NCBI GenBank assembly: GCA_903858115.1
Contig: CAIOHR010000222.1
Span: forward strand, 1 to 64,000
Source: an uncultured Pirellula sp.
GTDB lineage: Bacteria > Planctomycetota > Planctomycetia > Pirellulales > Pirellulaceae
DNA: 64,000 nt
Direction of reading: 5' to 3'
Positions 48,720 to 59,800 of this stretch are shown piece after piece. The notes under the pieces are model-generated. The model saw only the letters and a list, made by a program, of their open reading frames with translations. It did no database searches and had not been told where the DNA came from. How positions within the stretch are numbered: the first letter of the stretch is position 1; every line of letters starts with the position of its first letter. Made by a program: the position numbers and the translations under genes.

Positions 48720-50879
48720 CTACGGCGACGGAAGCACCCGGATGCGGATGCTTGCGGTGTAGAAGAATGTGGGGAAGTCGCGGGCTGCGGTTTCTTTGGT
48801 TAATTGCTCGATGCGTGTATTGGCTGTCGCAATCGATTGCTCTAGCTCTTTTCGAAGCGGTTCTTCCTTCGACGCGTCTAACTTCGCCTTCAACCTATCC
48901 CGATATGCCACGTGATTCGCTAGTGACTCGGGATGCAGCGGCAGTTTCCATGGCATCTCCGCTTGGAAACAAATCGAGTACTCACCTGCAGGAGTTTCTT
49001 TGGTTGTCACCAACTCCGGGGAAGCCTCCAATGCATTCGGTGCCAACTCGGTGTCCGCCAACGTAGCTTTCGATGGCAAATTTTGAGCTCGCAACACACA
49101 CTTCGCTTCGCCCCCCGCTCGCCGCTTGGCTACCAACGGCAATTTGAGCTTTTCACCCGCCTTGACCTCTAAGACTCCTTCCGTGCTGGATTGGATCGTG
49201 ATAGGTGCAAGCTCTTGTTCGTTGACTTTGAGCATCAACTGGGGAGTCAACCTCGATCGCTGCAGGCCTCGCTCAGGCGTCGCTCCTTGATGGATCGTAG
49301 CGGCATAGACCATTTGCTCAACAGATTGGCCGTTCAGTTGCGATCGTGCAACCAATTTCAATGGCCCAACAAACGGCGCAGCATCCTCGGAGGCATAAAC
49401 GACCATCTCGGTTTCCGACTGCGATGGATGAATCACCGTCGGCTTGGCCGTTACCCCGGCAGGTGCATCCACGAGACTAAACTCGACCGGCTCCGTAAAT
49501 CCTCCTACGCGTTGGACGATCAGATGAAGGCCCAATTGCCCGCCACGCGGTAAATAGCTTCCTGACAATGTTGCCAAGGCTGCGTTGTTTGTCCACGGTG
49601 TCCAATGAGCCAATGCCACGAAACGAGGCGCTGACGGTCCGATTCTCATTCGAACCGGAGAAATAAGGCCTCGGCTATTCAACGTTTGAAGATTGCTGAG
49701 CGAGAGGAGCGTCTCCGAGTTTCCTTCTTTCTTAGGGAAGGTCATTCGCGGGTCCAAACTCCCAAGCGACACACCTTTCGATCCAAGAGCAGGCGAGTCT
49801 TCTGATGTCTGGAAGGGTGAGCCGAGCGCAGTGGAGTCTTTGGATGGTCGATACGCTAACGCGCGAAAGTCGGTAGGGTGCCCAATGCTGTTCGAAAACA
49901 CTTGCAATTCCATCGGTGTCTCAGCGTCATTCCATTGAACCAACAGATCTCGCGGATTGTTCGCAACGATCTCGACGGGAGGTGTTACACGCAACGGGAT
50001 TTTCTCTTTGGGCACACTGTTCGCATCGACGATTGGAACATTTGGTAAATCGACCGAACCAAGAGCCGAAGCAGGGAGATAAGGGCTGGCATTCTTGAGT
50101 GGATTGTCGGATTTCGGGTTGGCGCAGACGGCAAAGGCAAAGGGCTCTCCACCTCGATAGATTTCGTCGGAGATCTCCAGACGTAGATCTTCTGCTGGGA
50201 TAGAGTACCACACAATTGGATTGCGATCGATGGTTCGATCGGAACGAATAGTATTTCCATTCGCATTCTTGATCGCGACTTTCGGCAACGCTAACGAATC
50301 GAAAACGTGGGTGGCACAAGTGAGCGATTGGATCGAACCGCCATTCAATGCGAAGGTGACTCGATCGTGTTTCCGCAACTTGCCAACCGAAACGGCACCG
50401 GCGGTTAGCTTCTTCGGTTCGGAAGATCCGTCGTCAGGGATCAGAACGACAGATTCTGTTACGACAACAAACGATCGGGGATTCGACACCCCATACCGAC
50501 CCGAAGCATGGGCTTCGTAAACTCCCGTTGGTACACTCGCATCAATCTTGATCGCGAACGTACCAAATTCAAATTGAGGAGCATCATCGTGAGCTAGTGG
50601 TGGTGCTGGTTTGCAACTCGCCGAAATTCCTGGATGACTGAAATGGAGTTGATCGACCGCTTGAATATTCTTGCCGTAAACTCGCAACTCGCTCAGAGTT
50701 CCCACCGTGCCCACGGGTGGATAAATGGCATCCACAGCGATGATCGGAGGTTGAGCCGTCGTGATGCTCGCTGCAATAACGACGTAAAGGAAACTAAAGA
50801 AGGAGCAGACAACTATGCTCGATCTGTGATTGAATTCAATCATGAATGTTCGAGATCGAGACATCGATTCGTACTGCAA
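48720..50879 (-). CDS. Planctomycete secreted protein (IPT-like/pre-peptidase-like beta domains)
   Basis: 719 aa; signal peptide; PPIIAVDAIYPPVGTVGTLSELRVYGKNIQAVDQLHF; 3 bp from the DUF1549 gene. Confidence 0.75.
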   Translation of the reverse strand: MQYESMSRSRTFMIEFNHRSSIVVCSFFSFLYVVIAASITTAQPPIIAVDAIYPPVGTVGTLSELRVYGKNIQAVDQLHFSHPGISASCKPAPPLAHDDAPQFEFGTFAIKIDASVPTGVYEAHASGRYGVSNPRSFVVVTESVVLIPDDGSSEPKKLTAGAVSVGKLRKHDRVTFALNGGSIQSLTCATHVFDSLALPKVAIKNANGNTIRSDRTIDRNPIVWYSIPAEDLRLEISDEIYRGGEPFAFAVCANPKSDNPLKNASPYLPASALGSVDLPNVPIVDANSVPKEKIPLRVTPPVEIVANNPRDLLVQWNDAETPMELQVFSNSIGHPTDFRALAYRPSKDSTALGSPFQTSEDSPALGSKGVSLGSLDPRMTFPKKEGNSETLLSLSNLQTLNSRGLISPVRMRIGPSAPRFVALAHWTPWTNNAALATLSGSYLPRGGQLGLHLIVQRVGGFTEPVEFSLVDAPAGVTAKPTVIHPSQSETEMVVYASEDAAPFVGPLKLVARSQLNGQSVEQMVYAATIHQGATPERGLQRSRLTPQLMLKVNEQELAPITIQSSTEGVLEVKAGEKLKLPLVAKRRAGGEAKCVLRAQNLPSKATLADTELAPNALEASPELVTTKETPAGEYSICFQAEMPWKLPLHPESLANHVAYRDRLKAKLDASKEEPLRKELEQSIATANTRIEQLTKETAARDFPTFFYTASIRIRVLPSP

Positions 50880-50881
50880 TA

Positions 50882-53449
50882 TTAGTGGTTAAACAAAAAC
50901 TCTTTGCTGTTCAAAATGCTCCATGCTAAGTCTTCGTACGCTTCCCTCAGGCGATCAACTCGCCCCATCAAATAACCGATCGCGGCGGTTTGCTCTGAAG
51001 CGGTTGGTGCCCGCCCGAGCGCTCGTAAATACAACTCTTCGATATTCCCTTTGGCCGATTCTCGAATTAGCTCCGATGGCGTTACTGTGTTCGCTGCCGC
51101 GGTTGGCGTTGGAGCACTGGTTGCCAGAGCACTGGCTGCAGTCGCACACCATTGGGTGATCCGGTTGGTGTTGTCGGACAGTTTGGCGTGCATCTCTTGT
51201 GAGTTCATGAGGTGCAGGCTTTGAGCCAAATTGGATTCCGTAGAGCGTTCGCATTCGCAGGAAGTCGCCGAATCGGGACGACCAAACACCGTCAAAAAGT
51301 ACGATGCAAACGAAGTATCGGGCAACTGGACGGCGCGCGTGCCTGGAGGCATGCTGTCAAATTTCGTCTTCGATCCCAAAACATCATCGATCGAATCCAA
51401 CAAGACTTCGGCAGTCATTCTCTTTGGATAGTAACGGGAATAGCAAGTGGAGTCGCGGACATTGTCCTCGGATGCATCAGCTGTTCGTTGGTAAGTCGAA
51501 GAGTTGCAGATGGTTCGCATCAGGTGCTTGAGATCATGTCCTGAGGAGACAAGCTCCTTTGCTAACGCATCGAGCAATTCCGGGTTCGATGGCGGATTCG
51601 TTATGCGCATGTCATCTTCTGGTTCGACAAGCCCACGTGCAAAGAAGTGTTTCCAATAACGGTTCGCTATCGACTTTGCAAAGAACGGATTCTCGGGGGA
51701 TGTCATCCATTGTGCGAATTCGCTTCGCGGATCTTCGGTGTTTGGCAATGCGAGCGGCTTGCCGTCCAGTCCCGCGGGCGCAAGAGGTTGACCTGACTTC
51801 GGATGCTTGAGTGCGGGATCTCCTACTCTGGAAACGAATCGAGGCTCTTGGGGCGCTCCACTGTCACGTTTCTCAACTTTCGAGAAGAAGGCCGCCATTT
51901 GGTAATAATCCTGCTGGCTCCACTTTTCATACGGATGGTGATGGCAACGAGCGCATTGGAGTCGTTGACCAAGAAACAACTGAGCGGCATCTTCGATTCG
52001 CGATTCGGTATTGTTCACTTGGCGAAACCAAACAACCGCTGGATCGGTCTGGGCGTTGCCTGATGCGGTGAGCAATTCGCTTGCAATACTACTGATGGGT
52101 TTGTTGGTTCGGAAACTCTCGAAGAGCCAATCGTGAAACGCATACGCAGCGAATCGAGTCTCTTCGTTGGCGTGTCGATTGCGAAGTATCGCGGACCACT
52201 TCCCGGCAAAGAAATAAGCATGATCATCGCTCTCCAGCAATCGATCGATCATCTGGCTCCGGGTTTCTAGATGACTATTCTTGGTTTCCTCCAAGGTTGG
52301 CAAACGACCAGTCAAGTCGAGGGTAACGCGGCGAAGGAATGTCGCATCATTGCACTCTTGGGACGGTGGAATTCCTAAGCTTCGAAGCTTGGCAAAGACA
52401 GCGCGGTCTATCGAGTTTCGTTCTTCGGGCCATTGCTCGATCTTGGTTCCGAGCGGAATGCTCGCTCGAAACACAGATACATTCCCTTGGTATCGGGCCA
52501 TGATGGAAACTTCACCGGCGAGATCTCGAAGGCTCACGAGCCCTGTCGGGGTGACATCCGCCATGTCCAAATTGTTCGATTCATACTGAACCGTTCGCGT
52601 GACATCTTCTTTTCGTCCGTCGGAATAAGTGGCGACGACGGTGAGCTGTTGTTGTGTCGATCGGTCCAGCAAGCGAGCGGGTGGGACCACTTCGATCGAA
52701 ACGACGCGTCCCTCTTTCTCATCGCCATAGGGCATTGCTTGCGAGATCCACTTGCGAAGCAATCGATATTCGTGCGAATCGATTTCCATTCGTTGACCGC
52801 CACCGTGAGGAACAGTGCCAACGGATTTTTGGAGTAACAAGCTAGCATCGGGCGATGCGGGGAAAAGACGTCGACCTCGCGATTCGCGTACGAGATGTTC
52901 GAAATCTTCTTTGGGTTCGAAGCCCAATAGCGAAAGTTTAAAACCATTCTGTCCTGCGAGTTTTCCATGGCAGCCACCTCCGTTGCAACCGTACTTGGTG
53001 AACATGGGGACAATCTGGTTCGGAAAGTTGACCGGGGACTCGGTTTCTGGCAATGCGATGACTACAGGAATCGTCGACGATGTATAGCCGTCTAACTTTG
53101 CAGTGATCGAACCAGTTCCGTTTCGATTTGGCTTGACCAGTCCCGTCGGATCGATCGACAACAAGTCGGCAGGTTGCACTTCGAACTGAACTCGACGCGT
53201 AAAATCTTGCGACCTGCCTCCGTTCGATTGAGACGAAGCGAGCAACTGCACTCGCCCATCGAGCGATGTGAATTCGACTTTTGATTGCTCTAGAACAATC
53301 GCAGGTAGTGTCGGCGCTGGCACTATCGGCGTTGGCGTATCGGCAGCAAATGCTGTTGCCATGCATAGCATTGCGACCGGGAATGCGATAATCGATACAC
53401 GGGAAATGCGAAGCATGGCTTGGATTGCGAACTTGTTCATGGAAAGCAT
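50882..53449 (-). CDS. DUF1549/DUF1553 protein with N-terminal Ig-like (Big_2) and cytochrome-like segments
   Basis: IVPMFTKYGCNGGGCHGKLAGQNGFKLSLLGFEPKEDF, GQRLQCARCHHHPYEKWSQQDYYQMAAFFS, SIANRYWKHFFARGLVEPEDDMR. Confidence 0.92.
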   Translation of the reverse strand: MLSMNKFAIQAMLRISRVSIIAFPVAMLCMATAFAADTPTPIVPAPTLPAIVLEQSKVEFTSLDGRVQLLASSQSNGGRSQDFTRRVQFEVQPADLLSIDPTGLVKPNRNGTGSITAKLDGYTSSTIPVVIALPETESPVNFPNQIVPMFTKYGCNGGGCHGKLAGQNGFKLSLLGFEPKEDFEHLVRESRGRRLFPASPDASLLLQKSVGTVPHGGGQRMEIDSHEYRLLRKWISQAMPYGDEKEGRVVSIEVVPPARLLDRSTQQQLTVVATYSDGRKEDVTRTVQYESNNLDMADVTPTGLVSLRDLAGEVSIMARYQGNVSVFRASIPLGTKIEQWPEERNSIDRAVFAKLRSLGIPPSQECNDATFLRRVTLDLTGRLPTLEETKNSHLETRSQMIDRLLESDDHAYFFAGKWSAILRNRHANEETRFAAYAFHDWLFESFRTNKPISSIASELLTASGNAQTDPAVVWFRQVNNTESRIEDAAQLFLGQRLQCARCHHHPYEKWSQQDYYQMAAFFSKVEKRDSGAPQEPRFVSRVGDPALKHPKSGQPLAPAGLDGKPLALPNTEDPRSEFAQWMTSPENPFFAKSIANRYWKHFFARGLVEPEDDMRITNPPSNPELLDALAKELVSSGHDLKHLMRTICNSSTYQRTADASEDNVRDSTCYSRYYPKRMTAEVLLDSIDDVLGSKTKFDSMPPGTRAVQLPDTSFASYFLTVFGRPDSATSCECERSTESNLAQSLHLMNSQEMHAKLSDNTNRITQWCATAASALATSAPTPTAAANTVTPSELIRESAKGNIEELYLRALGRAPTASEQTAAIGYLMGRVDRLREAYEDLAWSILNSKEFLFNH

Positions 53450-53460
53450 AACCTTTTGCG

Positions 53461-54804
53461 CTAGATCAGTTCGCGAATGGGTTCATGGTCGACCAAAAAC
53501 TGGGGCCGTCCGGTGGGGTCAGCGATTGTCGTTGCCCCGGTATTGATTCCTAAGTTGTGGTAGAGAGTAGCCACGATTTCTTGCATGTGGACGGGACGCA
53601 ATGCTGCATACTCACCTAGCCGGTTGGTGGCACCGATCGCTTGGCCTGTCTTCATACCACCGCCTGCCAAGTAGGCACAGCTTACTTGAGCCCAGTGATC
53701 GCGACCTGCACCGTTATTGATTTTCGGAGTTCTGCCAAACTCGCCCCAAACGACGATGGTGACATCGTCAAGCATGCCCCGCTCATCGAGGTCATCGATC
53801 AAGGCGCTCAGGCATTGATCGAGCTTGGTACCGTGATCTCGCACCAAACCAAAGTTGTCGCCATGGGAGTCCCAACGACCATAGCTCAAACTGACGACTC
53901 GAACTCCCGCTTCGATCAGTCGACGCGCGAGCAACAAATGGTCATTGCAAGTTGGTGCACCATCGTATTGGAATTTGTATGGTTTTCCATCGCCGTATCG
54001 TTCTATGGTTTTGGGATCTTCTTTGGATAGATCGAGAGCTTCGAGTAGTTTACTGCTGGTCAACACATCGAGTGCTCTCTGCTCGAACGCATCCATGCCA
54101 CCCATCACACCGCTGGTGTCGATATCGCGTCGCATAGTATCGAGGCTCGCCATCAGTCTGCGTCGATCTCGCAATCGATCGAGCGAGATGCTGTTGAGTT
54201 TCATATTGTCCATGCCCGGGCCGTCCGGCTTGAAGCATGAATACGCTGCACCTAAAAATCCAGGGTCACCTGAATGGGACCACGGAACGTGAGACGTCTT
54301 CTTGGCCAAACCGACGAAGGGTGGTACGGCTGCATCGACAGGGCCCTGCAATTTCGAAACCGCAGATCCGATCGAGGGTCTTCCGCCCAACGCTTTCAAA
54401 TCGTCTGGGAACCAACCGCTCATGCATTGGGTCGATTCATGTCGGTCTTTGCAACCGACTACGGAACGGATGATGGCTGCTTTGTCCATCCGTTGCGCGA
54501 GCTTCGGAAAGACTTCGCAAATTTGGATGCCTGGCACATTCGTAGCGATGGGACTGAACTCACCGCGAATCTCGGAAGGAGCTTCGGTTTTGATTTCCCA
54601 CATGTCTTGGTGTGGAGGACCGCCACCCAAAAAGATATTGATCAACCCTTTGTGCGAGTTGGGTTTGCCGCTAGCATCGTCGGCTCTGAGCAAGCTGGGA
54701 AGGGTTAAGCCGCCCATTCCAAATCCAAGCGTGCCGATTGACAAAAAGTTGCGGCGCGACAGTCCGCTGCAAAGTCGGTCGGAATTGCCAACAAAATTTA
54801 GCAT
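53461..54804 (-). CDS. DUF1501 protein with Tat-type leader
   Basis: SRRNFLSIGTLGFGMGGLTLPSLLRA, INIFLGGGPPHQDMWEIKTEAP, VVWGEFGRTPKINNGAGRDHW; start at 54804. Confidence 0.94.
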   Translation of the reverse strand: MLNFVGNSDRLCSGLSRRNFLSIGTLGFGMGGLTLPSLLRADDASGKPNSHKGLINIFLGGGPPHQDMWEIKTEAPSEIRGEFSPIATNVPGIQICEVFPKLAQRMDKAAIIRSVVGCKDRHESTQCMSGWFPDDLKALGGRPSIGSAVSKLQGPVDAAVPPFVGLAKKTSHVPWSHSGDPGFLGAAYSCFKPDGPGMDNMKLNSISLDRLRDRRRLMASLDTMRRDIDTSGVMGGMDAFEQRALDVLTSSKLLEALDLSKEDPKTIERYGDGKPYKFQYDGAPTCNDHLLLARRLIEAGVRVVSLSYGRWDSHGDNFGLVRDHGTKLDQCLSALIDDLDERGMLDDVTIVVWGEFGRTPKINNGAGRDHWAQVSCAYLAGGGMKTGQAIGATNRLGEYAALRPVHMQEIVATLYHNLGINTGATTIADPTGRPQFLVDHEPIRELI

Positions 54805-55014
54805 GACGATGACCGTAAGGTAGGTGGGATTTGGGGAGGGCGAGGAATCGCCAATTCTCGATGAAGGGATCTCGAGATTGGACAAGTTCGCCGGGGTTCC
54901 TCTATTATGGGCTAGAGGACAGTCTCTAAGCAATAGCCTATCGGGGCTTAACTGCCCCAGAACCGCAGCCATTTCCGTGTGGAATGAGACAAAACCCTGG
55001 TTTGTGATTCGACA

Positions 55015-55863
55015 TCAATCGAATGCGCAAACTTTTTCTACTGGACACTGCATGGCTTCGAATGCTGCCAAAACCTCGTGCGCGGCCCATGGCAGGTCGT
55101 TTCCTGGTAGCAAATAGCGGGGTCCAGAAAAAAGCGAGCGCGGAGTCGTTGGGTCCGTTTGTATGCCAAACGCGATCGCCCAATCGCGTGCGTAATCCTC
55201 CCATTGCACTGTCTCCGGGTCAGGCGTCGACACAACCGCGACCACCAATTTTGCTTCGAGCGATTGAATCCGCGAGGGCTGGAAATCTCGCGACTGAACC
55301 AAAAGCCAATGCACAGGGCAATCGATCGGGCTGCTTTGGATCAACCGCTTGAATTGCTCCAATAGTTGCACGTCGGAAGAGAGCAGTGCGAAGCTATTCG
55401 GTCGACGCAAATGTTGGAGCAACTCTCCGACGGTCATGGACGAAACAGGATCGAACCATTCCGATGCGACTTCTGCGGCGGGCTGCAGGATAAAGGATCG
55501 CATGCACATTCGAGGATGTGGGATTTTGAAGTGGGGAGTCCAGATGCGAAGATCATCATGCAACAAAACGTCGATATCGATTCGGCGAGCTTCCCATCGT
55601 TGGAATCGTCGGCGACCAAGATCTGATTCAATCTTCTTGATCGTTTCCCACACTTGCCACACCGAGGAGTCGGATTCGATGGCGATGACGGCATTGAGAA
55701 AGTCCCCTTGATCTTGGGGACCTCCAATGGCTGGAGTCCGATAGAGATGGCTGAAACGCAAATCGCCATCTGGGAATTGATCAATAAGCATGCGTTTGGC
55801 ATAGCTCATCGTTTCGCGAACGTTTCCTAAGTTAGCACCCAAACTAATGAGAGTTCGGGACAT
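55015..55863 (-). CDS. folK: HPPK (FolK) with ~110-aa C-terminal extension
   Basis: LISLGANLGNVRETM, YRTPAIGGPQDQGDFLNAVIAIES, RRFQRWEARRIDIDVLLHDDL, IPHPRMCMRSFILQPAAEV. Confidence 0.92.
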   Translation of the reverse strand: MSRTLISLGANLGNVRETMSYAKRMLIDQFPDGDLRFSHLYRTPAIGGPQDQGDFLNAVIAIESDSSVWQVWETIKKIESDLGRRRFQRWEARRIDIDVLLHDDLRIWTPHFKIPHPRMCMRSFILQPAAEVASEWFDPVSSMTVGELLQHLRRPNSFALLSSDVQLLEQFKRLIQSSPIDCPVHWLLVQSRDFQPSRIQSLEAKLVVAVVSTPDPETVQWEDYARDWAIAFGIQTDPTTPRSLFSGPRYLLPGNDLPWAAHEVLAAFEAMQCPVEKVCAFD

Positions 55864-55866
55864 TTC

Positions 55867-56619
55867 CTATTGCTTCTGAACTAGCTGAATATCTTGGACA
55901 AACCAGTGGACGTCCAGTTTCTGATCTTCTGGTTTCACATTTTTATTACGAAGTGCTGCGCTAGGACCTGCTTTTGGGCAGTTCTTTCGCGCAAACACCC
56001 AATAGGCAGGTGGATTCGTTTGCCCTTCGTCGACGTATCGAAGTTTATAGGTGTATTCGTCTTCGCCGGGATACTCAGCTTCAAGTCCTGCATAAACCCA
56101 TTTGGCTGGAGATTTTCGTCCACGGATCTCGACATGGGCGGAATCGGTATTGAGCTTCCTCGAAGCCATGGCGAGAGGAGACTCCGACGACTGTTGCTTG
56201 CCATCTGGCGACATGTCACCCGTTTCCAAAGGGACTCCGACCAGCATCAAAAGTTTCTCCTGATTGCCTGCCGACAAATTTTCAAGATACAGTTCCGCAG
56301 TACTGCGAGCTGCCTTGAGGTCGTAGTCGAGAATCATGGCTCGACTAAAGTATCCCCAGGATGCCGTCGTTGCAGCAATCGAAATCGCCGCGGCTCCCAA
56401 GAATTGCGAGAAGCTACTTAGTTGGGCACGTTTTGCAATGGACAAGACGATCGCGCCGCCTACGATCGCAGCGATGGCGATCGGGACAAAGTGTACATAA
56501 AGAATGGAAAAGCTGCTAACGCACGAACCCAGAAAAGCCAACAACGCGAGGCCTGAAAAAGATCTCGGCTCTTCGAGCTCCTGCAAGTCTTCTGCAGGCT
56601 TGAACGACGCTTCTGACAT
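55867..56619 (-). CDS. Hypothetical membrane protein
   Basis: 250 aa with hydrophobic segments LALLAFLGSCVSSFSILYVHFVPIAIAAIVGGAIVLS; 3 bp upstream of folK. Confidence 0.6.
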   Translation of the reverse strand: MSEASFKPAEDLQELEEPRSFSGLALLAFLGSCVSSFSILYVHFVPIAIAAIVGGAIVLSIAKRAQLSSFSQFLGAAAISIAATTASWGYFSRAMILDYDLKAARSTAELYLENLSAGNQEKLLMLVGVPLETGDMSPDGKQQSSESPLAMASRKLNTDSAHVEIRGRKSPAKWVYAGLEAEYPGEDEYTYKLRYVDEGQTNPPAYWVFARKNCPKAGPSAALRNKNVKPEDQKLDVHWFVQDIQLVQKQ

Positions 56620-56825
56620 ATCTAATCAAGGGTAAATGTTAAGGTGTCGTGCGATTTACTATCGTATTTGGTGCCAAATACTTGATTCATGAAACATCGT
56701 AACTGCCGACTATCCGACAAGCCACGGTTCACCTTAAGATAGTCTGTCGCGAATGTCTTGGGAATCAGCAATGACGACCATTACGATTTCGTTCCAGATG
56801 AGGTTCATTGGCACCGGAAACTAAA

Positions 56826-59800
56826 ATGATGTTCTACCTGCGAGAAAATCCTGTCGAAAATTCTCTCCGACTCCGAAGAAAAGCTCTTAGTGCCCGCTGG
56901 CTTTGCTTGTTCGCCGGCTTATCCCTGCCATGGTGTTCACCGGGCAACCATACTATCGCATGTCCCGAGGATTCGGTCGCAACTGTTTCCATTGATTCTT
57001 TTTCCTTTCGAGTACCCAAACATTTGACTTTCGAAAAGATCACTGACACGAATCTTTGCCAATGGCCGATCGTTGCGACATGGGATGCCGAAGGAAATCT
57101 GGTCGTAGCCGAGTCTGCGGGGGTCAAACAACCGGTCCAGGAACAGCGACAAACCCGCCCGCATCGAATTGTCCGTCTTATCGATTCCGATCGAGATGGC
57201 CGTTTCGATGTACGCCAGGTCGTCGCAGAAGACCTGGCTTTCCCGGAAGGTGTTTTGTGCTTAGGCAACGACATCTATGTCTCTGCACCACCTGAGATCT
57301 GGAAACTGACCGATGCTGATAACGATGGCGTGTGCGAAAGCCGATCTGTTTGGCACGATGGTAAGACTTTAACGGGATGCGCGAATGATCTTCACGGTCC
57401 CTTCCTCGGACCCGAAGGTTGGATCTACTGGTCGAAATCTGCTTTCGCCGAACAAGAGTTCGATCTATCCAATGCGCTGCCAGCCAAGAGCACCGCCTCT
57501 CACCTTTATCGAAAGGCACCGACTGCCATCTCTGCCGACCGCATTATGACGGGCGGGATGGACAATCTCGTCGACATCGCGTTCGATGATTTCGGAGATC
57601 GCTTTTTTGTGTCCACCTTTCTGCATCATCCAGGCAACGGCCTGCGCGACGGCATCGGCCATGCTGTTTACGGCTCCGTCTTTGGTAAAGATCATGCAGT
57701 CCTTCGCAGTCACGTCAAAACCGGCCCGCTGATGAAGCCGATGGCGGAACTAGGGCCTGCTGCTCCGAGCGGGTTACTCACGATGAGTCAGGCGACTCCG
57801 TGGATCGCATCCGGCAATCCGCAATCGCAAACCACGATGGTAGCAGCTCTTTTCAATTTGCAAAAAGTCACAGCCCATTCGCTAACTCCAAACGGTGCTT
57901 CCTACACAGCGTCAACATCGGACCTCGTGGTGGGTGAGCAACTCGACTTTCATCCGGTCGACGTTCTCGAAGATGTCGACGGCAGTTTGCTCATCGTCGA
58001 CACCGGTGGGTGGTACGATTTGTGTTGCCCCAGTTCAGGGAACGAAGAACGCATCTCCAAGGGTGGTATTTACCGATTGAAAGATCGCAGTGCCCAAAAG
58101 GCTCTTCAACGCACATGGGAAGAGATAGAGAGAGCTTTGGCAACGAACCCCGTGAGCCTGCTAAACCATCCTCACCGGCGAGTTCGAGAACATGCAACGA
58201 CTCAATTGCATGCGGCAACAAAGAAACAAAGCGGTGACGACTCGCCAGCGAAGTTGATGGCCATGCTGAACGACCCGGCTCTTCCGATCGGCAATCGCAC
58301 AGCGGCATTCTGGACGATGGCTCGAACGTTGGTCGATTCCAAAGATGTGGATAAAACGCCAGACTATGTCAAGCAGTTATTAGAACAGCCAAACGACCCG
58401 CTCATCGTGGCTGCGTTGCACTTGACGTCAACTTATCGATGGCACGATACGTCTTCACCCCTCGTTCGCCTACTACAGAACAGTTCTCCAACTGTTCAGC
58501 GACTTGCTGCTGAATGCCTTGGTCGAGCAGGTCTCGCTTCTTCGGTGGATCCGCTTTTGCAAGCTTGGAACAATCATCATTCGAATGCTTCTTCCAAGCC
58601 AGACCGAATGCTTGAGCATTCCATTCTGTTCGCATTGATCGAACTCGGAGTGCATCGCGATTCTTCATCCGAAGTCATCGCAAGGCTGAGCAAGTTACTA
58701 ACTTCTGAGGCGAGTTTGAACCATAAACACGCGTCGTTGCATGTTCTCAAAGAGCTGCAGCACGTAGACAAAGTTTCATTCGTTGCTTTGGAAAATGCGG
58801 CGGAATCCAAGCACCAGGCGTTGGCGAAGTTGGCTCAAGAATCCATCGCAACCATCGATGCTCATCGAAAACAATACCTGTCGCAACTATCGAACCGGCC
58901 GAAGAAGTCGTTGGAAGAGAACGCTGCTTCTATCACGGCGGTACTCGTTGCAGGTTACAACCAGCCTGACGTTGTGGAATGGGTACGAGCGAACATTCTC
59001 GAGAGCGAGATCGAGCAAAACTGGCAATCGGATTTGCTTCGAAAAATGCTGGTTGCTTATGAGAATCAGGCGCTGCCAGATGGATGGTCTTCAGGACTGG
59101 CAACCTTGGTGCGAAAAGACGATCCAATGACGCGATGGCTCATCGAGAGAATTGCTGCGACAAAGATCTCCGCGAATGCGAAAGAGCTTGTGTCTGCTAT
59201 CGCTACGCGCGTGGACTCCGAAGATTTCTCCAAGTCCGCAGTGGCAATCGCCATGCTACCCAAAGGGTTGATCCCTGTTTCCGCATCCAAGCAACTTACG
59301 CTGGTGAAAACAATGCTCAATACGAACGACGGAAACCACCAACTCGCAAGGCGTAGCATTCGTAAGGTCGATCTCGAAGCGGACGCGTGGGAGGAGATTC
59401 TTCGTTCTCTGACAATGTTTGGACCGCTTGAATTTCCAGGCATGGTGGAGACCTTGGTCTCAAGCAAAGTTTCCAAGGAGAGCGAGCGAACAGGTCGATT
59501 GCTCGCCGCTATCGAACAATCACCCGCTTCAAAGTCGTTGGCAGCAGATCAATTGGAGCGCTGGTTTGCGGGACACGCAGAGGGTACGAAAAAGGAAGTC
59601 AAACTGTTGTTGGACAGAGTTTTTGCTCCACCTGCGGACATGAAAACGGCGATGGACGAACTGGTTCAAAAGCTAGAACCAGGCGACGCGCATCGTGGTC
59701 AAGACATCTATCGAAGCAGTCGCGCAGCCTGCAGTGCTTGTCATCGCATCGGTTATGTTGGTGGCAATATCGGCCCAGAGTTGACCAAGATTGGGAAGTC

